NCBI RefSeq assembly: GCF_900116235.1
Contig: NZ_FPAA01000002.1
Location: 62,001-126,000 of the forward strand
Length of the DNA stretch: 64,000 nt
DNA from: Marininema halotolerans
Lineage (GTDB): Bacteria > Bacillota > Bacilli > Thermoactinomycetales > DSM-45169
Reading direction: 5' to 3'
Within the stretch, counting starts at the first letter, position 1; every line of letters begins with the position of its first letter. Under the pieces are notes generated by a model, which saw only the letters and a program-made list of their open reading frames with translations, searched no databases and had not been told where the DNA came from. Position numbers and translations under genes: made by a program. Below are positions 28,182 through 39,100 of the stretch, one piece after another.

Positions 28182-31100
28182 TCATGTTGCATAAAGAAAC
28201 GCCTCAAACTCTTCCTCCGTCATACTTCCCTCTGCAATCGCTTCGAACATCGTTAACTCATCCTCTTTTTTCTCCATTCCATCATCCGTGGAATAGGGGA
28301 ACACCTCTTTGATCTTTTGAGTCTCTCCTTCGAATACCAATACACGATCATAGTTTGCTGTCACACTGCGATAGAATGCTTGTATACCGGTCGCTGTTCG
28401 AAGGGGGATCAACCCTGTTCTTTTTTGAATGCGCGCCTCGGTTTCCTCAGGAACCTTCATGCCCCCCTCTTTCCATAACGGCCAATTGATCGAAACCGTC
28501 TGACCGCTTCGCTGATGGTTTGCCACCAACCGATTGCGATAACCTGCGTAGGCATCCATGAAGGCATTGGCCGTCGCATAATCGGCTTGTCCTGGATTAC
28601 CATTGACACTCGCAATGGAAGAAAACAAGGCGAAAAAATCCAAGGCGAAACCTCGACTGGCTTCATCCAAATGGACCAACCCTGTCACCTTGGCACCCAT
28701 CACATGATTAAATTCAGCAGCTGTCTTTTTAATAATGAAACGATCCCGTACCACTCCTGCACTGTGAATAATGCCATTTAGCTTACCAAAATTCAGCTTA
28801 ATTTCTTTGAACAACTGCTCAACCTGCACTTGATCCATCACATCGACTTGTTGATAAATCACCCTCGTCCCCGAAGATGCAAATTTCTCAAGTTGCGCTT
28901 TTTTCTCATTGCTTAATTCTGAGCGACCCGTTAAAATGAGCACGCCCTCTGTGACAACCTGGGAGATCTCCTGCGCAAAAAGGGCGCCAAGACCTCCCAA
29001 ACCCCCCGTAATCAGATAAACACCTTCTTGTTTCCAAGGCATTTTTTCCTCAGTACTGCGATCGATCTCACGCCAACATTCCACTTCACGTTTACCACCT
29101 TGATACCGAATCCGTTGTTGTTCTGGATAAGAACTACTTTCCTTCACCGCCTTTACTACTGAATCGCTATCCTGTACGGATTCGATCTCGATCACTTGGC
29201 CAAGAAGGTGTGGGTTTTCCAAACTGGCGGTTTTTAAGAGACCCTCCAGGCTAGTAAACAGTACCCGATCCTCCTTAGTAGGGATCACTAACTGAAGCAG
29301 GATCTTCTCCTTCGGATGGTCTTGTAACATCCCTTGAACCTTTTCAAATACCTGGGTGGCGCACTGTTGGAATTGTTCACCGAGATGCGTCGCATCGGTC
29401 AAAAGCGGTATACATTGTGCACGGCTCATTTCCCGTTGAATGCGCTGGCAAAATGCTTCATCCGCTCCCAAAACAAGTACCCAGTGTTCACCATAGGCGG
29501 GGCTAGATCGGCTTGATTGAAGGGACTGTTCCTTCCAATCGGAATAAAGGGTTAACATTTCAGAAGAGACCCCACACTCAGAAGCTTCCCTCACTGGATT
29601 TTGGACAGCGCGACAGGAGATACCCTTTATCCGAACAACACATCTCCCCTGCTCATCACACACATCGATATCCACTTTCCTACCAGCGTTTCGAACCCAC
29701 GCCCACATCGTTGGGGTGCAGGCACTAAAGATCTCCACTTCTTCAAGCGCATAGGGCAATACACGTTCTAACTTCGTATGCTCCTGTAAACCCACCATCG
29801 CCTGGAACGCCGCATCGATCATACTCGGATGGAGTTGAAAGGAATCAAGAGTATCCCGCACAGCTGATGGTATGGAGAGTTTAGCCAACACTTGGCCATC
29901 TCCCTTATAGAGCTCTTTCAGTGCTTGATGCCGAGGACCATACGTAATCCCCAGATTATGAAACGTATCGTAACATTCCTTTACTGAGAGTTCCTGCCCA
30001 TAACATTCCGCCTGAAGCTGCGATAAATCAAGCGTGGGTGGCGAGGTTTTCTCCTCCACGACCTCCACATAGCCACGGCTATGTAAGACCGTCTCTTGCT
30101 CTTCATGTGACTCACTATAAATTTCATAATTAATTCCCTCGTCACTCGCTTGTGAGAGAGTAATATGCAAGGAAAGGGCATCTTTTTCTACGGATGCTGG
30201 ACGTGCCCAAACCACTTGATGCAGGCGCATGCCCAGGAATGGTTTATCAAAATCCGCTGCTCCCTCCCCTAGCGCTTCCCTTGTCGCAGCACAAGCCATT
30301 TCCAAATAGGCGACACCTGGCATCATCCGATGGCCATGAATGACGTGATCCTCTAGGAAAAACTCTCTCCCTGTAAAGGAAGATCGATATCGCTGTTTCG
30401 AAAGGAGAGACGTATTTTGGTGCACGAATGGATGAAGAGGCATCATCCATCGAGGGGGCATGACTTGATCACCCACTCTTTGTGGAGCCCAAAACCGCTC
30501 TCTTGCAAAGGGATACGTGGGTAAGCTGATGCGGTAGGGTTTCTCCTTCCCATAAATTTGATGCCAATCAAAGGAAAATCCCTTCACCCATAAATCGGCA
30601 ATCTTATCGTATTGGAAGGACTGAATCCATTGATCCACCGACTCCTGTAAAATCGAATCCTCGAAGATGGATAAGGTATCCTCTTGTCTTTTCACCTGTC
30701 CGACAACCAGACCCTCCATAACCTCACGGTGGTCCAGGAAGGCTTGTAATTGATGTTCTAATTCCTCCAGGGAATTTACCGTCATTGCCAACCGTTCTTC
30801 CAACGCCTCCCGACCTGTCTGGAGCGTGTAGGCAAGGGAGACTAAGTCATTATTTGAAAACACCGGTTCTTGCACCTTTGTAAGCAATCTTTCTACCTGC
30901 AAACGTAGTTGTTTCCTTGTTTTTGCCGATAGCACAACAATGGAAGGGCCCTCCGAAGATACGGTAACCTTTGACTGCTCTTCTTCTGCCTTTCTATATT
31001 CTTCGACGATGATATGGGCGTTCGCACCTCCTGCCCCAAAGGAAGAAAGTCCTGCAACTCGTGGATATTGCTTCTTCTCCCCGTCCTTCTCAATCACAGG

Positions 31101-33170
31101 ACGTTTCCATTCAGCCAACTGTTGTTGCACATGAAAAGGCGTACTCATAAAGTCGATATGGGGATTTAATGTTGTCGCATGGAGCGACGGGACGAGTTGA
31201 CCATATTTCATTTGAAGAAGTATTTTAGTCAGCCCTGCAATCCCCGCCGCACTTTCACAATGGCCAATGTTTGATTTAGCAGACCCAATTGAACAAAATT
31301 GGCGATCCGTTGTCTTCCTTTGGAAGGCCTTTGTCAAGCCAGCGATTTCGATAGGATCTCCTAAGGAAGTGCCTGTACCATGCGCTTCCATATAACTGAT
31401 CGCACGCGGATCGACACCTGACTGATGTAAAGCCCGTTGAATAGCATCTGCCTGTGCATTGATATTGGGCACGGTGAAACTATTGGTTTTACCCCCGTGG
31501 TTGATAGCACTTCCTTTAATCACTCCATAGATATGATCATGATCGGCAATTGCTTTGGATAGCGGTTTGATTAGAACCGACCCGACACCCTCTCCGGGGA
31601 TATAACCATCGCCACCTTGTCCGAAGCTTTCACATCGCCCGTTGCTTGAAACAAACTTCCCTTTGGAGAGCGCTAAATATTTGTTGGGATGAATCGATAA
31701 ATTTACGCCCCCTGCAATCGCCATTTCGCAATCCCCCAACCCAATACTCCGACAGGCCAAATGGATCGCTGTAAGCGAAGAGGAACACATGGTATCCACA
31801 GCCAGGCTCGGTCCATGAAAATTACATAGATAAGAGACCCGATTGGCTATCGCAGAGGCATTGCCTGAAAGTGCGAGGGGATTGCCTTGAATCTGTTCTT
31901 GCGCACCATATAATTGATACTCTTGATACATCGCCCCTACGAAAACACCCATTCTTCCCCCAAGCCCATCCTGTTGGATCTCACTAAGCGACTGACGTGT
32001 ATACCCTGCATCCTCCAAGGTTTCATAGACACTTTCGATAAACAAACGTTCCTGTGGGTCCATTAACTCAGCTTCCCGGGGAGAAATGCGAAAAAAGAGG
32101 GGATCAAAGCAATCCACCTCTTCCAAAAAACCGCCCCACTTACTATAAGGATAAGAGCGATGATCCCATCGCTCCTTTGGTATTTCCGTAATACAATCCT
32201 TACCATTACGTAGATTTTCCCAGTATTGCTGCATGTTTTTGGCACCCGGATACCGCCCCGATAAACCGATGATCGCCATATCCAAAGAGGATTCGGAGAC
32301 AGGCGCAGACACCGCTCTCACCGAAGTGCCAACCGCTTGAGCAACCCTTCTACCCGATGGGTCTGCGCTTTTTTTTACAGGGATCGCAAGCGTCGATTCG
32401 GGAGCTTGTGGTTGTAACCCAAGCAGATCCATCAATGGTTCCCGATAATTCGCCATAAAATATCCAGTAAGTTCTCGGACACTCTGATATTCAAAGAAGA
32501 GGGTTTTTGGCAAAGGTCCAAATGGCTTCTCCAATTGATCCGTTAGTTGCAGAGCCATCAACGAGTCGATACCGAATTTCTCTAACGGATCCTCTGCTTG
32601 AATTCGACTAACCGGCAATTTGATAACCGGAGACAAGATCCCTTTTACATACTCGATTGCTTTCTGCCACAGGTGTTCTTCCTGAACCTCTTGCCCCTCT
32701 AATACGTTGTGATCCTGATCCCTAGAATCATTTTCTTTCACCTGCTTGAGATCCACTCCAACACCCTGTTCCCTTCCCAATGATTGAGCGAGCTCGTCTA
32801 AGGATGAATACCCCATGAGGGCCGCTGAAGTTAGCGTCAAGTCATACTGTTGATTGAGAAGGTGAGCAAGCTCATTCCATTGAATCGGATCCAGTCCAAG
32901 ATCGACTAAAGCGGTATCTTCGATATCTTCTTCCCTTACATGAAGTAGATGGGAGATCCTCTCTTTGAGCACAGCATGCCATTTACGCTCAGCGATGTTT
33001 GTAGCGTCCGTTGGAACGGCGGTTTCCCTCAAGACTGCACCTTGTTCACGATCATCCGCAGTGGTTGTTTTTAATTTTTCCTCTAACCGACGAAATTGTT
33101 CTGCTGCCTCATCGTGACTCAGTGTACCCTCTTTGATTTTTTGCACCAACGACTGTAGTTCGTTACGCAT
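28182..33170 (-). CDS. Trans-AT polyketide synthase PKS3: docking-(degenerate ACP)-ACP / KS-DH-KR-docking
   Basis: About 1662 residues. Domains: docking helices 1-32, an ACP-like domain 55-125 in which the attachment serine is proline (LGLDPIQW), a normal ACP 165-240 (FGIDSLMAL), KS8 297-720 (Cys462, DTMCSSS), DH 910-1190 (HVIHGHRMMP, and HPSMIDAAFQ with the second catalytic Asp), KR 1240-1620 (TGGLGGLG; LFSSIASVNGNPGQADYATA) and a C-terminal docking helix pair (MFEAIAEGSMTEEEFEAFL). The module lacks its own downstream ACP; PKS4 begins with it. The ATG at 33170 overlaps the PKS2 stop by eight bases and has GGAGGAGGGG upstream; a longer in-frame start at 33215 lacks such a site. The N-terminal ACPs complete KS7-DH of PKS2. 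Confidence 0.95.
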   Translation of the reverse strand: MRNELQSLVQKIKEGTLSHDEAAEQFRRLEEKLKTTTADDREQGAVLRETAVPTDATNIAERKWHAVLKERISHLLHVREEDIEDTALVDLGLDPIQWNELAHLLNQQYDLTLTSAALMGYSSLDELAQSLGREQGVGVDLKQVKENDSRDQDHNVLEGQEVQEEHLWQKAIEYVKGILSPVIKLPVSRIQAEDPLEKFGIDSLMALQLTDQLEKPFGPLPKTLFFEYQSVRELTGYFMANYREPLMDLLGLQPQAPESTLAIPVKKSADPSGRRVAQAVGTSVRAVSAPVSESSLDMAIIGLSGRYPGAKNMQQYWENLRNGKDCITEIPKERWDHRSYPYSKWGGFLEEVDCFDPLFFRISPREAELMDPQERLFIESVYETLEDAGYTRQSLSEIQQDGLGGRMGVFVGAMYQEYQLYGAQEQIQGNPLALSGNASAIANRVSYLCNFHGPSLAVDTMCSSSLTAIHLACRSIGLGDCEMAIAGGVNLSIHPNKYLALSKGKFVSSNGRCESFGQGGDGYIPGEGVGSVLIKPLSKAIADHDHIYGVIKGSAINHGGKTNSFTVPNINAQADAIQRALHQSGVDPRAISYMEAHGTGTSLGDPIEIAGLTKAFQRKTTDRQFCSIGSAKSNIGHCESAAGIAGLTKILLQMKYGQLVPSLHATTLNPHIDFMSTPFHVQQQLAEWKRPVIEKDGEKKQYPRVAGLSSFGAGGANAHIIVEEYRKAEEEQSKVTVSSEGPSIVVLSAKTRKQLRLQVERLLTKVQEPVFSNNDLVSLAYTLQTGREALEERLAMTVNSLEELEHQLQAFLDHREVMEGLVVGQVKRQEDTLSIFEDSILQESVDQWIQSFQYDKIADLWVKGFSFDWHQIYGKEKPYRISLPTYPFARERFWAPQRVGDQVMPPRWMMPLHPFVHQNTSLLSKQRYRSSFTGREFFLEDHVIHGHRMMPGVAYLEMACAATREALGEGAADFDKPFLGMRLHQVVWARPASVEKDALSLHITLSQASDEGINYEIYSESHEEQETVLHSRGYVEVVEEKTSPPTLDLSQLQAECYGQELSVKECYDTFHNLGITYGPRHQALKELYKGDGQVLAKLSIPSAVRDTLDSFQLHPSMIDAAFQAMVGLQEHTKLERVLPYALEEVEIFSACTPTMWAWVRNAGRKVDIDVCDEQGRCVVRIKGISCRAVQNPVREASECGVSSEMLTLYSDWKEQSLQSSRSSPAYGEHWVLVLGADEAFCQRIQREMSRAQCIPLLTDATHLGEQFQQCATQVFEKVQGMLQDHPKEKILLQLVIPTKEDRVLFTSLEGLLKTASLENPHLLGQVIEIESVQDSDSVVKAVKESSSYPEQQRIRYQGGKREVECWREIDRSTEEKMPWKQEGVYLITGGLGGLGALFAQEISQVVTEGVLILTGRSELSNEKKAQLEKFASSGTRVIYQQVDVMDQVQVEQLFKEIKLNFGKLNGIIHSAGVVRDRFIIKKTAAEFNHVMGAKVTGLVHLDEASRGFALDFFALFSSIASVNGNPGQADYATANAFMDAYAGYRNRLVANHQRSGQTVSINWPLWKEGGMKVPEETEARIQKRTGLIPLRTATGIQAFYRSVTANYDRVLVFEGETQKIKEVFPYSTDDGMEKKEDELTMFEAIAEGSMTEEEFEAFLYAT
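32796..33008 (-). other. ACP-like domain without its phosphopantetheine serine (PKS3)
   Basis: The fold-defining positions of an ACP are recognisable (V-x-E-x-D-I, L-x-D-L-G-L-D, then a helix and the tail YSSLDELAQSL), but the codon for the attachment serine is CCG, giving LGLDPIQW. Such a domain cannot carry a chain. The following ACP in the same protein is normal. Confidence 0.85.
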
Positions 33171-36100
33171 GCCGCCCCTCCTCCACAATCCCGCTCCGTA
33201 GCAACTTGCCAACATCCTCTGCTGAAAGTTCCCCGCGTTCCACTTGTTCTACCAGCTTTTTATAGAATCGATGCGATGAATTCGTTTCTTGAACATGTTT
33301 AAAGGCCTGAGGTTCCTTTTGCCCGACCTCACGAACGGAAAGTCCACGGAATTGCACCTGGACCAAACCCCTTTCATCGCATAGGTCGATATGCAGCTTC
33401 CGTGTTCGGTCCTGGCCATGACTTTCCTCGTCTAACCGTACCCATGCCCACATCGAAGAGGGACACGTTCCTCCAATCATTCGCACTTCATCCAATGAAC
33501 TTGGCAAGGACATTGAAAAATCGCTGTCAAGATCCGCTAAGCCAAGAGAGGCTTGGAGAGCCGAATCGACCATACCCGGATCAAGCATATAACCCTCCGT
33601 TGTATCCACAAAGGATGGCAAGGATAGCTTCGCAAGCACCTGACCTCTTCCTACATAGATCTGCTCAATTCCTTGATAACTGGGACCGTACTCCATCTTC
33701 ATTCGCTTAAATTGCTCGTAACATTGGTGTCCAGAAAGAACCCTTTGATTGCATGCCAATTGAAGGGAAGATAGATTCAATACATTCTTCTCTTGCTCAT
33801 CTTCAATTAACGCTACAGTCCCCTTGCTATACAGCCTTCTTTCTTCCCTACTTTTCTCATTGGACGGGCGATAGATCTCAAAGGTTACCGTTCCATCTTG
33901 ATTCCGTGACAACCCGATATCCACTTGAAGCTGCCCTTCTGTGGGGGTGGCTGGATGGTACCAAGCCATATTTTTCACATGTATCGGTGCCTCACCCAGC
34001 TCTCTCCCAACAACCTGGGAAAAAGCCGCTCGCACCATCTCCAATTGTGCGGCACCCGATAACACCCTTTTTCCATTGATGACATGATCAGCCAAGACGG
34101 TTTGCCTCTCTGTCAAATACGAGCGAAAACGAAATCCTAAGAAATCAGAAAGGTTTTGATGAAGGAGTGGGTGAATCATGGTCGTCGTTGGGTTCTTCTC
34201 TCCCAACGGCTGATCTAACCAATGGTGTTCCTCTGCAAAGGGATAGGTTGGTAAGTTCATTCGATAGGGTTTTTGGTGTGGATATAGCGCTTGCCAATCG
34301 ACAGCAACCCCCATCGTCCATACCTCTGCCAACTTCTCGAGATTTTTAGTTTGTAACCAGGCTTGTAGTTGCGCCGACGCGCCCTCATCCAACTCATACA
34401 ATTGCGCGCTACTTTTCTTTGCTTTGCCAATATATTGCTTAGTCGAAGCACGCTGTTCGATAAAGTTTGTCAGCTGTTGATGGACATCCAACAACGAGGT
34501 GGCAATCAATGCCAATCGATAATCAAGCGCCGCCCGACCCACCTGCAACGTATAGGCAACATCCAGTAGGTTAACATCCGTATTCGACCCTAACCAGTTT
34601 TTCATCCTTAGGGCGATCAACTTTAATTGATCTTCACTATTGGCAGACAGCACAAACAGCCCAGGGTGCTCCGCATTGATTTGAGGCACACCCGGTTCCT
34701 TCCCAGCCTGCGGTTGATACTCTTCAATCACTAGATGCGCATTCGTCCCACTATAACCAAAGGAACTAATACAACTGCGGCGTGGGGTATTTGCTGCCGT
34801 TGGTTGCCATGTTTGTAAGTTTGTATTGACATAAAAGGGTGAATCTGAAAAGTTAAAATGTTCATTGGGCTGATGATAATGAATCGATGGAACCAATTGT
34901 TGATGCTGAAGGCTAAGGAGGATCTTTTGCATTCCCGCTACACCCGCAGCAGCGGATGTATGTCCGATATTACTCTTTACAGACCCAATCGCGCAGTATT
35001 GTTTCGCAGTAGTATCCTCTTTAAAAACCTTTGCAAGCGCTTCTAACTCAATGGGATCTCCTAGCTTGGTTCCTGTCCCATGCATCTCTGCATAGCTAAT
35101 CGTTTCTGCATCAATCCCGTAACGTTCGTAAATCCCACGGGCAAGATCGATTTGACTTTGTATATTGGGAGCGGTGATGCCATTGGTTTTTCCATCCTGG
35201 TTAATGCCCGAGCCAACGATGAGTCCATAAATGGTATCATGATCTGCCTCAGCATCTTCTAACCGCTTTAAGACTAAGGCACCCGCTCCTTCACCAGGAA
35301 CAAATCCGTCCGCCTGATTATCAAAGCTTTTACAACGTCCCTCATGGGACAACATGTTTGCTGCACACATATCGATATAGCTATCCGGTGTTAGATATAG
35401 CGTGACACCACCAATCAAGCCCATATCAATCTCTTTATTGATTAGCGCCTGACAAGCAAGATGCGTAGCGACTAAGGAGGAGGAACAGGCTGTATCAATG
35501 GAGATCCCTGGCCCCTTTAAATTTAGAAAATATGCAATCCTAGCTGCTGCAATTGCCGAGCTATTTCCTGTGGTGCTAGCAACCCCCCCTTGACTTTCTT
35601 TCGCCATTCGACTGTATTCATTGCCCATGATTCCTAAGTAAACTCCACACTTTCGATTGGAGAGAGCTTCTGGGCTATAACCAGCATCCTCAAAGGCATG
35701 ATAGGCTTCTTGTAAAAAGATTCGTTGCTGAGGGTCAATCCACTCGGCTTCATTTGGTGAGATATTAAAGAACAGAGGATCAAAGGATGCAATATCCTCC
35801 AATGCTCCAAGTGATTGACAATACATCTTCCCTTTTTTCCCCGGTTGTGGATCATAGTATTGATCCACATCCCAACGCTCCTTTGGTATCTTTCCGACAG
35901 CATCGTGCCCCTGGGCTAAATGATCCCAATACGCATCTAAATTTCGGGCACCTGGATACCGTCCGGACATCCCTACGATTGCAATCACGTCACGTTTTGT
36001 ACCTGCTGGCGCTTGTTTCTTATTTAGTGGGACACTTTTATCCGTCTGTGTCCCATCTTCATTCGACACACGCTCTTCTTGCTCATTCACTTCAAATGGC

Positions 36101-39100
36101 GGACAAGGCTTTGCATATGCATCTTCCCTCGGGAGCTCTTCTACGAATGGCATGTTCACCTCATCAGTAGTCGCCTCCATTTGATTAAAAGGTGGAGCAT
36201 CGATTTTATCCAGCTCTTTTTGTAACATTCGCGCAAACTCACGTACACTTGGATATTCATAAATGACTGTGGCGACGAGGGAAGTCCCGTACGTCTTATT
36301 CAGATCACGCAGCCACTCAACACCCACAATCGAATCCATACCCAAATCAATAAATTGTTGATCGAGATCAATCTCGCTTTGCTCCAAGTAGAGGGCTTCA
36401 CTCAAACTGATGGTTAATGTTTTTTGTATCTCTACTAGGGATATCCTAGGATTCCTTTTTTCAAGTAGTTGGAGATGGGAATGCTGTGCCGATACCGATA
36501 TCGGTAACCTTTGCTCTTGCACCGACTCCCCTTCATTGGTAGACAAGCGAATGCGTGGCGTGTCCTTCCCGTTCATCGAAGTAAGGGTTCGGCCACTCTT
36601 TAACGTGGCATTTACAGACGGTCCCTGTTCAGTTGATACGCCTTCAGCAGAAAGTGGCGTAAGAGAAATTCCACCTCGCTTGTTAGAAGGGTTCTCCTCT
36701 GTTCTTGGTGGAACAATGATCGCGTGATCGACAGGTTTTTTTGAACGCGATATCCAATAGGACTTGGTGGCAAAGGGATAGGTTGGCAGACTAATTCGAC
36801 CCGGTTTTTTATTGCTATACAGCCCATCCCAATCAATACGGAGTCCTCTTACCCAACTTTCTAACAGCTTGTGATACTTGCCCTTCTTCATCCAAGCGTT
36901 TATGGTTTGCTCCATATCCTCATCATCTGAAAAGACATGGAGTGCATCTTGATGCATTTTGACCTGTCCAACATGGATACCCTCCGAAGGCTCATCGCCG
37001 TCAATAAATCCTTGGAGTTTCTCCACCCACTCTTGGATCGATTCGACTCGCATTGCAAGACGCTCCTCCATCGCTTCGCGTCCCACCTGCAGGGTATAAG
37101 CGACTGCAGACAAATCTTCCTCTGTGATGGCTCCCTCTCGGATTGCTTCTAATAAACGTGCCGCTTGTGCCCGAAGCTGCTCCCTATTTTTGGCGGATAA
37201 CACCATTAATAAAAACGGAACTTCTGGCTTCCCATTCGAATGAGGATGATTGTGAAGATCTCCGATATATTCTTCAATTAAAAGATGGGCATTTGACCCC
37301 CCTGCTCCAAAGGAAGAGAGACCTGCCAGCCGAGGATGTTCCCCAGTCACCCCGTCATGCTCAAGGATCGGGCGTTTCCAATCAGCAAGCTCCTGCTGTA
37401 CAACAAAGGGCGTACTGGTAAAGTCGATATGGGCGTTGAGCACCTTTGAATGTAGAGATGGAGCTAGTTTCTGATGCTTTAACTGTAAAAGGATTTTCGT
37501 CAAACCGGCTATCCCTGCTGAACTTTCTCCATGTCCAATATTGGACTTTACTGATCCAATCGCACAAAAGCCATTATCCTGAGTAAAGGAACGGAAAGCT
37601 TTCGTTAGACCAGTAATTTCAATGGGATCTCCTAAGGAGGTCCCTGTTCCATGGGCTTCAATATAGCTGATCCTTCGTGGGTCAGTTCCGCTCTGATTCA
37701 GTGCTCGTCCGATCACCTCTGCTTGGGCGTTTGGGTTTGGCACGGTATACCCGTTCGTTTTTCCACCATGATTAATGGTACTTTCTTTAATGACTCCATA
37801 AATGTGATCCCCGTCATGAATTGCCTGGGTTAACGGTTTGAGTAAAACGGCCCCGACTCCTTCACCGGGTACATAACCATCTCCACCCTCACCAAAACTT
37901 TCACAACGTCCCTTGCTCGAAGCAAATTTACTCTGTTCCAATGCAAGGTATTTATTCGGATGAATAGAGACATTGACTCCACCAGCAATCGCCAGCTCGC
38001 AATTACCCTGCTGGATACTCTGGCATGCCAAATGGATGGCCGTTAGTGAGGAGGAACACATGGTGTCAATCGCCATACTCGGACCATGAAAATCAAAAAA
38101 ATAGGAGACTCGATTCGCCACCGAAGATGGATTGCCGGATAATGCAATCCTTTGCCCCTTTGATTGCTCCTCTGCTCCATACAACTGATACTCCTCATAC
38201 ATCACTCCGACATACACACCCACACTTCCTTGGCCTCCACTGCCCTGATAGGAGGCGAGCGTATCCCGGGTATAGCCCGCATCTTCGATAGTTTCATAGA
38301 CACATTGCAAGAATAGCCGTTCCTGCGGATCCATCAATTCTGCATCACGTGGTGAAATATGAAAGAAGAGAGGATCAAATTGATCCACTCCCTCTAAAAA
38401 GCCCCCCCACTTACTGTCGGTATATTGTGATGAATCCCAGCGTTCCGATGGAATTTCAGTGATGCAATCCTTTCCTTCGGAAAGGTTATGCCAAAACTCC
38501 CGTACATTATTGGCTCCTGGATAGCGACCAGCGAGTCCAATAATGGCGATTGCTTCGTTCCTACCTCCTTCGACCCGCACATGCTCGACACGTTTCTCTT
38601 TTGCCGGCTGCTCCTTCACTTGATTCGACGGATGTGTCATCGTTGATTCCTGAAGGATTGAGGCAGGTTCTTGAAGTTGAATCGCAATCGGATCGGGTGC
38701 TGCCCATTTATCTACGATGGTTTTCCGATGCACTTCCATAAGATAGTTACTTACTTCATCCAGGTTCTTATACTCGAAAAACAAAGTTTTCGATAACGTA
38801 CCAAAGGTCTCTTCTAATCGATTGGTTAACTTCATCACCATGATCGAGTCCATGCCAACCTCTTGGAAATTCATTTTAGGGCGAATGCGTTCAATGGGTA
38901 ATTTCGTAACCTTCGACAACATGCCTTTTAAAAAAGCGAGCAATTTATCGTAAAGGAAAGAGTCCTCTTTATCCTTGGATCCATCAATATCATGGTTGGT
39001 CTCTTCCTTCAAAGACCGTTCGTGAGTCACGAAGTTATGGTGCAATCGCTCGACATTCCCTTCCATCACCGCTACGGAATCCTCCCCTGATGCAAGGCTC

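Noticed and set aside
28165-28185. ATG at 28185 overlapping the PKS3 stop as start of PKS4
   Set aside because: It has no ribosome binding site, whereas the ATG at 28164 is preceded by AAAGAGGTG and aligns with the PKS3 docking N-terminus. ATGA-type coupling remains possible.
33170-33215. Longer start for PKS3 adding 15 residues
   Set aside because: The ATG at 33170 has GGAGGAGGGG upstream and gives an N-terminus that aligns with PKS4; the extension (MLASCYGAGLWRRGG) lies in the PKS2 coding end and matches nothing.
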